From positions 1 to 64,000 of the forward strand of contig JADJRV010000002.1 of assembly GCA_016712045.1 (NCBI GenBank): a DNA stretch of 64,000 nt. The letters are read 5' to 3'. The position numbers were made by a program, and so were the translations under genes. The notes under the pieces are model-generated. The model was not told the DNA's origin. It ran no database searches and worked only from the letters and a program-made list of their open reading frames with translations. This stretch comes from Chloracidobacterium sp. GTDB lineage: Bacteria > Acidobacteriota > Blastocatellia > Pyrinomonadales > Pyrinomonadaceae. Below are positions 29,997 through 38,838 of this stretch, one piece after another. How positions within the stretch are numbered: the first letter of the stretch is position 1; every line of letters begins with the position of its first letter.

Positions 29997-31983
29997 TTAG
30001 TGGTCGTGTCCGCCGCCCGTTCCGTCGGCACCGTGGTAGATCTCGCTGCCGGTTTCTACAAACTCTTTTGCCTTTGCCGACATGCCCACGGCGAGAGCTT
30101 TCTCCGCCTCGATGTTCTGTGCGTTGGCGTAATCGCGGACGTCCTGCGTGATCTTCATCGAGCAAAAATGCGGCCCGCACATTGAGCAGAAATGAGCGAG
30201 CTTTGCTCCCTCGGCGGGCAGCGTTTCGTCGTGAAACTCTTTTGCCTTTTCCGGGTCGAGACCGAGGTTGAACTGGTCCTCCCATCGGAACTCGAACCGT
30301 GCTTTACTCAGGGCATTGTCGCGGTATTGTGCTCCGGGATGGCCTTTCGCGAGGTCGGCGGCGTGGGCGGCAAGTTTGTAGGTGATCACGCCTTCTTTGA
30401 CGTCCTGTTTGTTAGGTAAACCGAGGTGTTCCTTGGGCGTGACATAACATAGCATCGCGGTGCCAAACCAGCCGATCATCGCCGCCAATGCCGCTCGTGA
30501 TGTGGTCGTATCCGGGAGCAATGTCGGTCGTCAGCGGCCCGAGCGTGTAAAACGGAGCCTCGCCACAGACGGCAAGCTGCTTGTCCATGTTCTCTTTGAT
30601 CAGGTGCATCGGCACGTGGCCGGGCCCCTCGATCATCGTCTGGCAATCCATTTCCCAGGCGATCTTGGTCAACTCGCCAAGCGTGTCAAGTTCGGCAAAC
30701 TGCGCTTCGTCATTCGCATCCGCGATCGAACCAGGCCGCAAACCGTCGCCAAGCGAAAACGCCACATCATACGTCCGCATGATCTCGCAAATCTCGCGGA
30801 AACGCGTGTAAAGAAAACTCTCTTCGTGATGAGCAAGACACCATTTCGCCATGATCGACCCGCCGCGAGAGACAATGCCCGTCGTGCGCTTTGCCGTCAT
30901 CGGGATATATGGCAAACGAACGCCTGCATGGATCGTGAAATAATCGACGCCCTGCTCAGCCTGTTCGATCAGCGTGTCGCGGTAAATTTCCCACGTTAGG
31001 TCTTCGGCCTTGCCGTTTACTTTTTCGAGCGCCTGATAAATAGGAACCGTACCGATCGGCACCGGCGAATTTCGCAAGATCCATTCGCGAGTCGCGTGAA
31101 TGTTCTTTCCGGTGGACAAGTCCATCACCGTATCGGCTCCCCACAATGTGGACCAACGCATCTTTTCGACCTCTTCCTCAATGCTCGACGCGATCGCGGA
31201 ATTGCCAATGTTCGCGTTGATCTTGACTAGGAAATTGCGGCCGATTGCCATCGGCTCAGATTCAGGATGATTGATGTTATTCGGGATGATCGCCCGCCCG
31301 CGTGCGACCTCGTCACGGACAAACTCGGGCGTCACAAATTCAGGTATCGCCGCACCGAACGAATCACCTTTGTGCTGATGATTTAGCGAAGAGCGGTCGC
31401 TGCGTTCTGAAAGCGTCAGATGGTCAAACGCCGCTTGGCGTCCGAGATTTTCGCGGATCGCAACGTACTCCATCTCGGGGGTGATGATGCCCTTACGGGC
31501 GTAATGCATCTGTGTGACGCACGATCCATTTTTCGCTCTCAGCGGAGCGCGTTTTAGGCCGGGAAATTCTTCGAGAGTGCCGCGTTCGTTGGCTTTTGCG
31601 ATCTCTTCGGCGCCTTTGGTCAGGTAACCGTTATCCTGCGGCAGGATTTCGCGGCCCTCATATTCCTCGACATCACCACGTCCGACGATCCAATCACGAC
31701 GCAGGGCAGGCAGGCCTTCGCGAACGTCGCATTTCGATGCCGGATCGGTCCAAACGCCGCTCGTATCATAGACACGTACCGGAGCGTTCTCTTGCAATGT
31801 GCCATCAAAATCTTTCGACGGCGACAAGGCTATCTCGCGAAACGGCACTCTTAAATTATGTTTGTTTTGATTAACGGTATTGCCGTTTGTCTCAACGTAA
31901 GTTTTACGCGAGGCAGGCAATTTTACCTGATCGCTAGTTTTTTCGGCTGACTGCTGACTGCTGACTGCTGACTTCTTTTCCAT
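29997..31983 (-). CDS. thiC: Phosphomethylpyrimidine synthase ThiC, one frameshift
   Basis: Converts aminoimidazole ribotide to hydroxymethylpyrimidine phosphate, the pyrimidine half of thiamine. Family blocks include YARKGIITPEMEYVAIRE, NANIGNSA, TIHAGVRL, FSLGDGLRPGSIADAND and EGPGHVPMHLI. The C-terminal radical-SAM cluster motif is CSMCGPHFCSM. The frame breaks near 30487 inside SGIG/AMIGWFGTAMLCYVTP, the invariant hinge of the family, so this is an indel rather than two genes. The repaired length is about 660 residues. The N-terminal leader is unusual: codons 4-14 are formed by four tandem GCTGACT heptamers. The start codon lies just after a TPP riboswitch. Confidence 0.95.
31946..31973. 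repeat. Tandem heptamer GCTGACT x4 inside the thiC N-terminus
   Basis: Four perfect consecutive GCTGACT units (28 bases). Read on the coding strand they are AGTCAGC units and encode the poly-Ser/Gln/Ala leader of ThiC (KSAVSSQQSAEK). Because 28 is not a multiple of three, gain or loss of one unit would shift the thiC frame. Confidence 0.85.
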
Positions 31984-31990
31984 CGTTTTT

Positions 31991-32078
31991 CTCCCTTCGT
32001 CGGTATTATCCGCATCAGGTTTTTAGGGTAATGTTCGGTATGGAACAACTCTCAGCTCTTGATAAAGCTCCCCTGAAA
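31991..32078 (-). promoter_or_regulatory. TPP riboswitch (THI element) of thiC
   Basis: Read on the minus strand the conserved blocks occur in order: AGGGGAGC, then GCTGAGAG, then ACCCTAAAAACCTGATGCGG, then ATAATACCGACGAAGGGAG. These match the CTGAGA, ACCTGAT and GAAGGGA signatures of the TPP aptamer. The 3' strand contains AGGGAG about 8 nt before the thiC ATG at 31983, so the ribosome-binding site appears to be part of the aptamer. I see no separate terminator, so control is probably at translation initiation. Confidence 0.93.
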
Positions 32079-32127
32079 ACTTGTACTTTCGATTGTAACT
32101 AAATACCTCCACTTTGCCCATATCAGG

Positions 32128-32722
32128 CTAGTCACGAACAAGGACCCACGTCGTCATACATCTCAGGTTCTCGACGTTAGTGGTTTTGATCGGTTCGGAA
32201 AGGGCCGTTGATACTTTCGTCGCGTCTTTCAGGATCTGTTCATCGACGATGAAACGCTCAGTACCGTCCGGCATCTTGTAGGGCCGTTTGAGGTAGGAAC
32301 GAGTAGTTCTTTTATGCCGATGGACGATCAAGCCGGCGAAATACCGCCGGGGCTGAGCACAGCCAAGTTCGGCAGCCAGCGGTCAAACTGGGCTGATCTT
32401 CGGCAAAATGCAAAACCGCATTGCAGATCACTCGGTCAAAACTCTGTTCCGGAAAGGGTATAGAGTCGAGCGTGGCAATCTCGAAGTTCTCGGGTGCGAG
32501 GTTCGGAGCGAGTCTTTTTGCTAGCTCTCGCACATATTCTACCGACCGCTGATCTATGTCTATTGCCGAAACATCAAAGCCATTTTGCAACAACCAAACT
32601 ATATTTCGCCCGCCGCCGCAACCGGCATCTAGGACTTTCATCCCGGGAGCAAAGCGGGCTTTTTGGATCTGGTCGAAAAGATAAATATCGATGTCGCCGA
32701 ACGTTTCGCGAAGATTGATCAT
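32128..32722 (-). CDS. SAM-dependent methyltransferase, two frameshifts
   Basis: A class I methyltransferase with motif I MKVLDAGCGGGRNIVW, motif II FDVSAIDIDQRSVEYV and the later block FDRVICNAVLHFAEDQ. After that the frame breaks twice. Restoring a C near 32385 gives QPQFDRWLPNLAVLSPGG, and restoring a T near 32342 gives IFFAGLIVHRHKRTTRSY. The tail then runs to the stop at 32128. The repaired length is about 199 residues. The substrate is unknown. The gene is 12 nt downstream of the serine hydrolase on the same strand. Confidence 0.8.
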
Positions 32723-32734
32723 TTTTTACCCGGC

Positions 32735-34146
32735 CTAATCCTCAAACACGATCCAGCCGATCTTACCTTCTTTATTCATGCGGAAATAGTAATAAACATT
32801 CTTACCGGCCACCGTCATCCTATAACGAACAAATTCGGCGGCGGTCGCATCAAGCATGAAATGGTCAGACGTGATCTTTTCTCTGCCGAGGTAAATGAAC
32901 GACTTCATTTGCTTGAGATTTGCTCCGAGTTGCTTCCGGAAAGCGGCGCTTACCTTTGCGGCAAAGTTTGCTGACATCTCTGGATGAGTTTACCATCGGA
33001 GATGTCTTGGAGAATTTGCAGAGCATTCTGCGTTTTGTTTGGAGTATCGTCGGGCATCTGTTTCATCCCATCGGCAAAGGCTCCGGGAATGTATAAGTTA
33101 GCCACTCGTTTTGCGATATACTCGGCGCCAAAACCACCATCTTCGAGATTTCCGATGACCGCGACCGTCACTTTTTCTTTCGGATAGTAACGCACGATGC
33201 TGCCAAAACCGCCCACGGTCGAGCCAAAATGCTGGACCACTTTATGTCCGTTAAATACGTCGGTAAAAAACGCAAACCCATGGGCGACCGATCTGCCGTC
33301 ATTCAACTTTGTCGGGGAGAGCATCTGATCCAGACTCGCCTGTTTTACAACACGCCCAGTCATCACGGCTTCCCACCAGCGAGCGAGGTCAGTTGCGGTT
33401 GCCAAAATGCCGCCGCTCGCGGCGATAACCCGCGGGCGAAACGGCTCGCCATTTTTCCAGACGCCGTTTCGCAAAACATATCCGGTTGCACGATCCGGGA
33501 CCACGTCTTCCTGATGTTTGAAACGGATCGAAGGGAAATTTAGCGGTTTTATGATCCGCGTATTTACAAATTCCTCAAACGATTGACCGCTCGCCCTTTC
33601 AACAATGATGCCGATCAACGGCAGATTTGTATTTGAATAAAGCCAATTGTCACCCGGTTGAAATCCAATTGGAAAGCCTTTGACGAGATCAATAAATTCT
33701 TCGGGTGAATACTCGCGGCGATACGAAAATTCTTTGATTTCTGTCCAATCTTTCAAACCGGAAGTGTGATTGAGCAAATTTCGGACGGTGATCTTTTGCC
33801 AGATCTCGGGAGCGTTCCCAGGTAAGTATTTTCTGATAGAGTCGTCGAGATTTAGTTTGCCTTCCTCGACAAGTAGCATCAAGGCTTCGGAGGCAAATTG
33901 CTTAGAGATCGAGCCGATCTCATAGACCGAGTCTTTAGTAGCCGGAACTTTTAACTCAAGATTTGCAAAGCCGTAACCGGTTGCTCTAATTACCTTGCCG
34001 TCACGAATGACGGCTATCGAAAGTCCGGGTATTTTTCGCTCATTGATCTGGGCCGCGATAAAATCGTCGAGCTTATCCGCCCTCGCAATTTCAAACGCCC
34101 CGAAAAGGAGCAGCACGAATACGGAAATATTAAATACTTTCTTCAT
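32735..34146 (-). CDS. Beta-lactamase-family serine hydrolase with C-terminal accessory domain, one frameshift
   Basis: Has a signal peptide (ending FEIARA), then a class C beta-lactamase/penicillin-binding fold. The SxxK nucleophile is in VYEIGSISKQF, the YxN motif in WLYSNTNLPLIG, and the HxG motif in VVQHFGSTVGGFG. All three are intact, so it should be an active serine hydrolase, possibly an esterase or D-aminopeptidase rather than a true antibiotic lactamase. The frame breaks near 32982 (one G lost, IQEMSANFAAKVSAAF restored). This adds a small 80-residue C-terminal domain that would otherwise look like a separate gene. The repaired length is about 470 residues. Confidence 0.88.
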
Positions 34147-34242
34147 GATGCATTTTCTGTAGCTAGTGATCTCAATTTCATATTACGCTCCGCCTGATAT
34201 GTGTGCAAAGAAACAAAAGTAGGTGCCGAAAATATGTTATAA

Positions 34243-34254
34243 ACGGAATATTCC
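34243..34254. promoter_or_regulatory. Perfect 12-bp palindrome, possible operator
   Basis: CGGAATATTCCG lies 24-35 nt upstream of the second in-frame ATG of the sugar dehydrogenase gene, in the 117-base divergent gap shared with the serine hydrolase. A TATAAA stretch precedes it. The position suits a repressor site, but the regulator is unknown. Confidence 0.35.
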
Positions 34255-34278
34255 GGTTACTGTATGCGAGGGAAATCG

Positions 34279-35430
34279 ATGTTCATTTTTGCCTTTTTGT
34301 TGACGATGTTTTGCTCGTCGTGTTCGCCGACGGGAATGCCTGAGAATAATATTATTTCAACCGCGAGCGGTGATGTTAGGTTTCGGGTTGAGACTGTCGC
34401 GACGGGTCTCGAAGTGCCGTGGGGATTTGCCTGGCTGCCAAATAAGGATCTGCTGGTGACCGAGCGGCCGGGCCGTGTGCGGATCGTCGAGAGCGGCAAG
34501 CTGCGAGTCGAGCCGGTCTACACCGTGCCCGATGTTGAACCGTCGAGCGAGAGCGGGCTGATGGATATCTCTGTTCATCCGGAGTTTGCCAAAAACAATT
34601 TCATCTATCTCGCATATTCCTACAACAAAGACGGCAAGCGGGTTAAGGTAATGCGGTACAAATACGCGGGCGGCAAATTTACCGAGCCCAAAGTGATAAT
34701 CGAGGACATCCCCGGAGCGCCAAATCACGCCGGTATGCGTGCTCGTTTTGGGCCGGATGGCAAGCTTTACATCACGACCGGAGATTCGACCGACTGGACG
34801 CTCGCTCAAAAGCTCGACTCGCTTGCTGGTAAGACCTTGAGATTAAATGACGACGGCACCGTGCCGCAGGACAATCCTTTCATCAAAACGCCGGGAGCAC
34901 GCCCCGAGATATGGACATACGGTAATCGAAATCCGCAGGGAATCGCGTGGCAGCCCGGATCGGGCTTAACCTTTCAGACCGAGCACGGGCCGAGTTTTTT
35001 TGAGGGGAAAGGTTCCGGCGGAGATGAGGTCAACATTCTCGAAAAGGGGAAAAATTACGGCTGGCCCGAGATCCACCACACCGACAAAAAGGAGGGAATG
35101 GAATCACCGCTGCTCGAATACAGCCCGGCGTGCGCACCCGGGAGTGCGATGTTTTACAACGCCACGCAATTTCCCGGATTTGGCGGAAATTTCTTTTTTG
35201 GGTGCTTACGCGGAGCCAGGATCATCCGCGTCGTGCTTGAGGGACGTAAGGTCGTGAGGCAAGAGAATCTGCTTGAGGGAACAGTCGGCCGGATCCGCGA
35301 GGTCGGGCAAGGGCCTGATGGCTACATCTATTTCTCAACCTCAAACCGCGACGGCCGAGGCAACGCCGCAAAGGACGATGACCGGATCATGCGACTCGTG
35401 CCTGATGTGCCGAGCCCGACGCGGGAGTAA
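34279..35430 (+). CDS. PQQ-dependent aldose sugar dehydrogenase-like lipoprotein
   Basis: A beta-propeller of the GSDH/YliI family, which oxidises sugars in the periplasm with PQQ. The ATG at 34279 is preferred because GAGGGA precedes it; the ATG at 34264 would add five residues. A lipobox follows (LTMFCSSCSP), so the protein is probably a lipoprotein. Family strands include GLEVPWGFAWLP, SGLMDISVHPEFAKN, GKLYITTGDSTDW, WTYGNRNPQGIAWQP and FQTEHGP with the conserved His near the active site. The Asn-Tyr-Gly-Trp segment (GKNYGWPEI) is also present. The protein is 383 residues. A related but different dehydrogenase lies 1 kb downstream. Confidence 0.9.
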   Translation: MFIFAFLLTMFCSSCSPTGMPENNIISTASGDVRFRVETVATGLEVPWGFAWLPNKDLLVTERPGRVRIVESGKLRVEPVYTVPDVEPSSESGLMDISVHPEFAKNNFIYLAYSYNKDGKRVKVMRYKYAGGKFTEPKVIIEDIPGAPNHAGMRARFGPDGKLYITTGDSTDWTLAQKLDSLAGKTLRLNDDGTVPQDNPFIKTPGARPEIWTYGNRNPQGIAWQPGSGLTFQTEHGPSFFEGKGSGGDEVNILEKGKNYGWPEIHHTDKKEGMESPLLEYSPACAPGSAMFYNATQFPGFGGNFFFGCLRGARIIRVVLEGRKVVRQENLLEGTVGRIREVGQGPDGYIYFSTSNRDGRGNAAKDDDRIMRLVPDVPSPTRE

Positions 35431-35478
35431 GGGCAATTTTCAACGCAGAGGTCGCTGAGATCCCAGCGAAAATCAGGA

Positions 35479-36348
35479 CTACTTTTCGGCCTCCAAAATA
35501 GCTTTCGACTCCGCCAGTTCGGCTTTATGTGCTTCGGTAACAGCGGGATATTTTAGATCGAGCGATTCGAGCCGTTTGACGATGACCTCGGAAACCGCCA
35601 ACCGTGTGAACCATTTTTTGTCCGCCGGGATGATATACCACGGCGAATCTTTTGTAGATGTCGCCTCGATCGCCTCGGTGTAGGCGTTCATGTAGTTGGG
35701 CCAAAACGCGCGTTCCTTAGCGTCACCGGCAGCGAACTTCCAGTTCTTTTCGGGCAAATTGATGCGTTCTAAAAAGCGTTGTTTCTGTTCTTCTTTGGAA
35801 ACGTTGAGGAAAAATTTGATGACGTGCGTCCCATTTTCGGCCAAGTGATTTTCCCAGTCGCGAATGTGTTCAAATCGCTTTTTCCAAATGTTTTTGTCGT
35901 TTTTCATAGCATCCGGCAGCTGTTGGCCCTGCAAAATTCCGGCATGTACGCGGACGACGAGCACCTCTTCGTAATGCGAGCGGTTAAATATGCCGATGCA
36001 CCCACGGGCAGGGAGCACCTTTTGCGAGCGCCAGAGGTAATCGTGGTCGAGCTCCTCGGCGGACGGAGCCTTAAAAGCCGTGACCTGACAGCCCTGCGGA
36101 TTGACGCCGCTCATCACGTGTTTTATCGCGCTGTCCTTGCCGGCAGCATCCATGGCTTGAAAAATGATGAGAAGTGAGTGAACATTCTGTGCATAGAGGA
36201 TGTCCTGCAGCTCGGCGAGCCGGGCGATATTTTTCTCTAGGTCTTTGGCGGCTTCTTTCTTGTCTTTGTAATCGCCCGCAAAGTCGGTCGGGTGTTTTTT
36301 TAGATCAACTTTCGAGCCCGGTTTTACGAGGAATTTGTCGGTATTCAT
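35479..36348 (-). CDS. PPK2-family polyphosphate kinase
   Basis: Uses polyphosphate to phosphorylate nucleotides, or the reverse. The Walker A loop is IFQAMDAAGKDSA, and the PPK2 hallmark GIFNRSHYEEVLVVRVH is complete. The lid region has the basic WKKRFEHIRDWENHL. The length of 289 residues and the single domain suit the class III or class I single-domain enzymes, which act on AMP and ADP. The start is the ATG at 36348. It is convergent with the dehydrogenase at 34279 (48-nt gap holding a small CGCTG/CAGCG dyad) and divergent from the dehydrogenase at 36375. Confidence 0.93.
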   Translation of the reverse strand: MNTDKFLVKPGSKVDLKKHPTDFAGDYKDKKEAAKDLEKNIARLAELQDILYAQNVHSLLIIFQAMDAAGKDSAIKHVMSGVNPQGCQVTAFKAPSAEELDHDYLWRSQKVLPARGCIGIFNRSHYEEVLVVRVHAGILQGQQLPDAMKNDKNIWKKRFEHIRDWENHLAENGTHVIKFFLNVSKEEQKQRFLERINLPEKNWKFAAGDAKERAFWPNYMNAYTEAIEATSTKDSPWYIIPADKKWFTRLAVSEVIVKRLESLDLKYPAVTEAHKAELAESKAILEAEK

Positions 36349-36355
36349 AAGGATT

Positions 36356-36382
36356 TAGCCACAGATTAACACAGATGAACAT
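36356..36382. repeat. Half copy of the CACAGAT REP-like element
   Basis: TAGCCACAGATTAACACAGAT at 36356-36376 matches one arm of the full palindromes at 38.75 and 42.24 kb; the opposing arm is absent. It fills most of the 26-nt gap between two divergent genes and runs into the first codons of the gene at 36375, so it may hold their promoters or hide a later start. Confidence 0.65.
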
Positions 36383-37565
36383 ATATTTTTCAAAACTTTC
36401 ACTTACCTGTTGTCTGACCGTATTGCTTGTCGGCTCAGCTTTTGGCCAAGCCAAGCTTGTCCCGAACAAAATCACACTCAAAACCGGCAAGTCATTTAGC
36501 CTAAACCTGCCGTCTGGTTATGAGATCATCCCGGCGGCTGAGGGATTAAAACGTGTGCGATTTTTTGCCAAGGCTCCGGACGGACGGATCTTTGTCACGG
36601 ATATGAGAGACCTGACGGACAACAAAAAGGGAATCGTCTATATCCTCGACGGTTGGGACGCCAAAAAGGGGAAGTTTGCCAAGGTCATCCCATACATGAC
36701 TGATCTCAAGAACCCGAATAGCTGCCAGTTTTACAAAGACGAGAATGGGCAGGATTGGTTTTATCTAGCTGAAACTGACAAGCTGACGCGGCGAAAGTTT
36801 ACACTTGGCGAGACCAAACCGACCGACACCAAACCGGAGGTGCTCGCGACGTTTCCCGATTACGGCCTGAGCTACAAATACGGCGGCTGGCATCTGACGC
36901 GGACGATCGCGTTTTCGCCGGATCGCAAGCTGTATGTTTCGGTCGGATCATCGTGTAATGCATGTGTTGAAAAAGAACGCGTTCGGGCAAGCATCATTGT
37001 TATGAATCCTGACGGCAGCGGACAGCGTGAGTTTGCTCGTGGCTTACGCAATGCCGTCGGGCTGAAATGGCTCGGCAATTTTCTGTGGGCTTCGGGACAG
37101 GGCTCGGACCATCTAGGGCTGCAAAAACCGGACGAAGTGTTTTACGCGCTCAAAGATGGTACCGATTACGGCTGGCCGTATTGCTATTCGGCGTCTGGTA
37201 AGGTCATTGCCGATACGCAGTTTCCACGCCGCGACGGCTGTAAAAATGTCGCTACACCGTATGCCTATTTTCCGGCTCACGGCTCCGCGCTCGGGTTTGA
37301 TTTCTTTGACGAAGCCGACGGGCTCTTCGGGGCAAACCCCGCTTTTTTGATGTCTCTGCACGGCTCGACCAACAAAGCGATCGGTCACGGTTACAAGATC
37401 GTCAGTTTTCGCAAGGGCGAAAAGGTGCAGGATTTTATTACCGGCTTTTTAAACAAAGGCACAGTAAATGGTCGTCCGTGTGACATCATGAAACTTGACG
37501 CCAACTCGTTTCTGTTCACCGATGACAACAAGGGAATCATTTACTACGTTCGGAAGAAGGGCTAA
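36375..37565 (+). CDS. Secreted sorbosone/glucose dehydrogenase-like PQQ propeller
   Basis: Has a signal peptide (ending GSAFGQ) and no lipobox. The body is a six-bladed propeller with GSDH-type strands: RFFAKAPDGRIFVTDMRD, HLTRTIAFSPDRKLYVSVG, ARGLRNAVGLKW, GTDYGWPYCY and LMSLHGSTNK. Four or more Cys (SSCNAC, PYCYS, DGCKN) suggest disulfide stabilisation not seen in the neighbour at 34279. The protein is 396 residues. The start codon overlaps a repeat element, so an alternative start a few codons on cannot be excluded. The substrate is not predictable. Confidence 0.85.
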   Translation: MNIYFSKLSLTCCLTVLLVGSAFGQAKLVPNKITLKTGKSFSLNLPSGYEIIPAAEGLKRVRFFAKAPDGRIFVTDMRDLTDNKKGIVYILDGWDAKKGKFAKVIPYMTDLKNPNSCQFYKDENGQDWFYLAETDKLTRRKFTLGETKPTDTKPEVLATFPDYGLSYKYGGWHLTRTIAFSPDRKLYVSVGSSCNACVEKERVRASIIVMNPDGSGQREFARGLRNAVGLKWLGNFLWASGQGSDHLGLQKPDEVFYALKDGTDYGWPYCYSASGKVIADTQFPRRDGCKNVATPYAYFPAHGSALGFDFFDEADGLFGANPAFLMSLHGSTNKAIGHGYKIVSFRKGEKVQDFITGFLNKGTVNGRPCDIMKLDANSFLFTDDNKGIIYYVRKKG

Positions 37566-37566
37566 T

Positions 37567-37587
37567 TTGTAACGATTTATGTTACAA
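37567..37587. promoter_or_regulatory. Dyad overlapping a possible -10 box of bshA
   Basis: TTGTAAC (37567-37573) and GTTACAA (37581-37587) are a perfect 7-bp inverted repeat spaced by 7 bases. TACAAT at 37583-37588 could be the -10 box, and the bshA start at 37597 follows at once, which would give a very short leader. A repressor bound here would block the promoter. Confidence 0.4.
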
Positions 37588-37596
37588 TAAGAAATA

Positions 37597-38739
37597 ATGA
37601 ATATCGGCATCACAGTTTATCCGACCTACGGCGGCAGCGGGATCGTCGGCAGCGAATTGGGCCGCGATCTGGCCGAACGCGGGCATAACGTGCATTTTAT
37701 CTCGTCCGTTTTGCCGACGCGGCTTACTGAGTTGAATGAACGGATCCACTTTCACGAGGTGGAAATGATGTCGTACGCATTGTTTGAACATCAGCCTTAC
37801 GACCTCGCTCTTGCGACCAAAATGGCAACTGTCGCCCGGGCCGAAAAGCTCGATCTACTCCACGTTCATTACGCGATACCGCATTCGATCTCGGCTATTT
37901 TGGCCCGCGAATCGATCAAGCAAAAGCGTTATGTGCCGGTAATTACAACGCTTCACGGTACGGACATCACGCTTGTCGGAGCCGACCGCAGTTATCTGCC
38001 GATCACGCGATACGGTTTGCAGCAATCGGACGGCGTTACTGCCGTTTCAAAATTTCTAAAACAAGCAACGATCGAGACTTTTGATTTTGACGAGATCGAG
38101 GTCATCCCAAATTTTATCTGCGGCAAGCATTACTTTCGTACACCCGATGCTCCGTTACGCAAAGAGCTTGCACCAAACGGCGAGCGTCTGCTTGTCCATG
38201 TGTCGAATTTTCGTCCGGTAAAGCGTCCGATGGATTGCGTCGACATTCTCGCAAAAGTCCGGGCGGAGGGTGTCAACGCTCGTCTAGTGATGGTTGGTGA
38301 CGGCCCGGAATTGTCGGCTGTTCGGTATCACGGTGAGCAGCTTGGCATGAATGGCAACGTCGTTTATGTCGGCAAACAGGCCAATATCGCGGACTATCTC
38401 GGCGTGGCCGATGTTTTCCTGCTGCCGTCGGAACTGGAATCATTTGGCCTGGCGGCGCTTGAGGCTCAGGCGTGCGAAGTGCCGGTGGTCGCGACGCGTA
38501 TCGGCGGCATTCCTGAGGTGGTCAATGACGGCGAGAGCGGATTCCTGAGCGATGTCGGCGATGTCGATAAGATGAGCGTCGATACTCTGAAACTACTTGG
38601 CGACGAAGATCTGCGACGGGCCTTTGGCGAAAAGGGCCGCGAACTGGCCGTGTCGCGTTACTCGACCGAAAAGATCATCCCGCAGTACATCGCTTTTTAC
38701 GAAAAGATCGTCAAAAAAGCCAAAGCCGCCGCCGCGTGA
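37597..38739 (+). CDS. bshA: N-acetyl-alpha-D-glucosaminyl L-malate synthase BshA
   Basis: The first enzyme of bacillithiol synthesis; it joins UDP-GlcNAc to L-malate. It is recognisable by the GT4 fold with BshA-specific blocks: ITVYPTYGGSGIVGSELG at the N-terminus, LDLLHVHYAIPHSISA, TTLHGTDITLVGAD, and LLPSELESFGLAALEAQAC at the donor site. The 380-residue length is normal. Bacillithiol replaces glutathione in Firmicutes, Bacteroidota and some Acidobacteriota; bshB and bshC are not in the window. A palindromic repeat follows the stop and separates it from the hydrolase at 38839. Confidence 0.94.
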   Translation: MNIGITVYPTYGGSGIVGSELGRDLAERGHNVHFISSVLPTRLTELNERIHFHEVEMMSYALFEHQPYDLALATKMATVARAEKLDLLHVHYAIPHSISAILARESIKQKRYVPVITTLHGTDITLVGADRSYLPITRYGLQQSDGVTAVSKFLKQATIETFDFDEIEVIPNFICGKHYFRTPDAPLRKELAPNGERLLVHVSNFRPVKRPMDCVDILAKVRAEGVNARLVMVGDGPELSAVRYHGEQLGMNGNVVYVGKQANIADYLGVADVFLLPSELESFGLAALEAQACEVPVVATRIGGIPEVVNDGESGFLSDVGDVDKMSVDTLKLLGDEDLRRAFGEKGRELAVSRYSTEKIIPQYIAFYEKIVKKAKAAAA

Positions 38740-38751
38740 ACGGGAGTATCC

Positions 38752-38826
38752 GCCACAGATAATCACAGATCGACACAGATAGGAAATTTATTGATCCGTG
38801 TGTATCTGAGTCCATCTGTGGGTAAA
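38752..38826. repeat. REP-like palindrome, CACAGAT family
   Basis: The left arm CCACAGATAATCACAGAT continues as CGACACAGAT. It is mirrored by a right arm ending CCATCTGTGGG, around a 17-base AT-rich centre. Each arm repeats CACAGAT about every 10 bases. It lies between bshA and the hydrolase gene. Confidence 0.8.
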
Positions 38827-38838
38827 TTTTTTTAAGGT

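Noticed and set aside
30000..30521. A second radical-SAM gene next to thiC
   Set aside because: The segment carries the C-terminal cluster motif of ThiC and starts exactly where the first frame fails, in the middle of a conserved block.
32735..32977. A separate 80-residue gene after the beta-lactamase-like gene
   Set aside because: Restoring one G near 32982 places it in frame as the C-terminal domain of the hydrolase.
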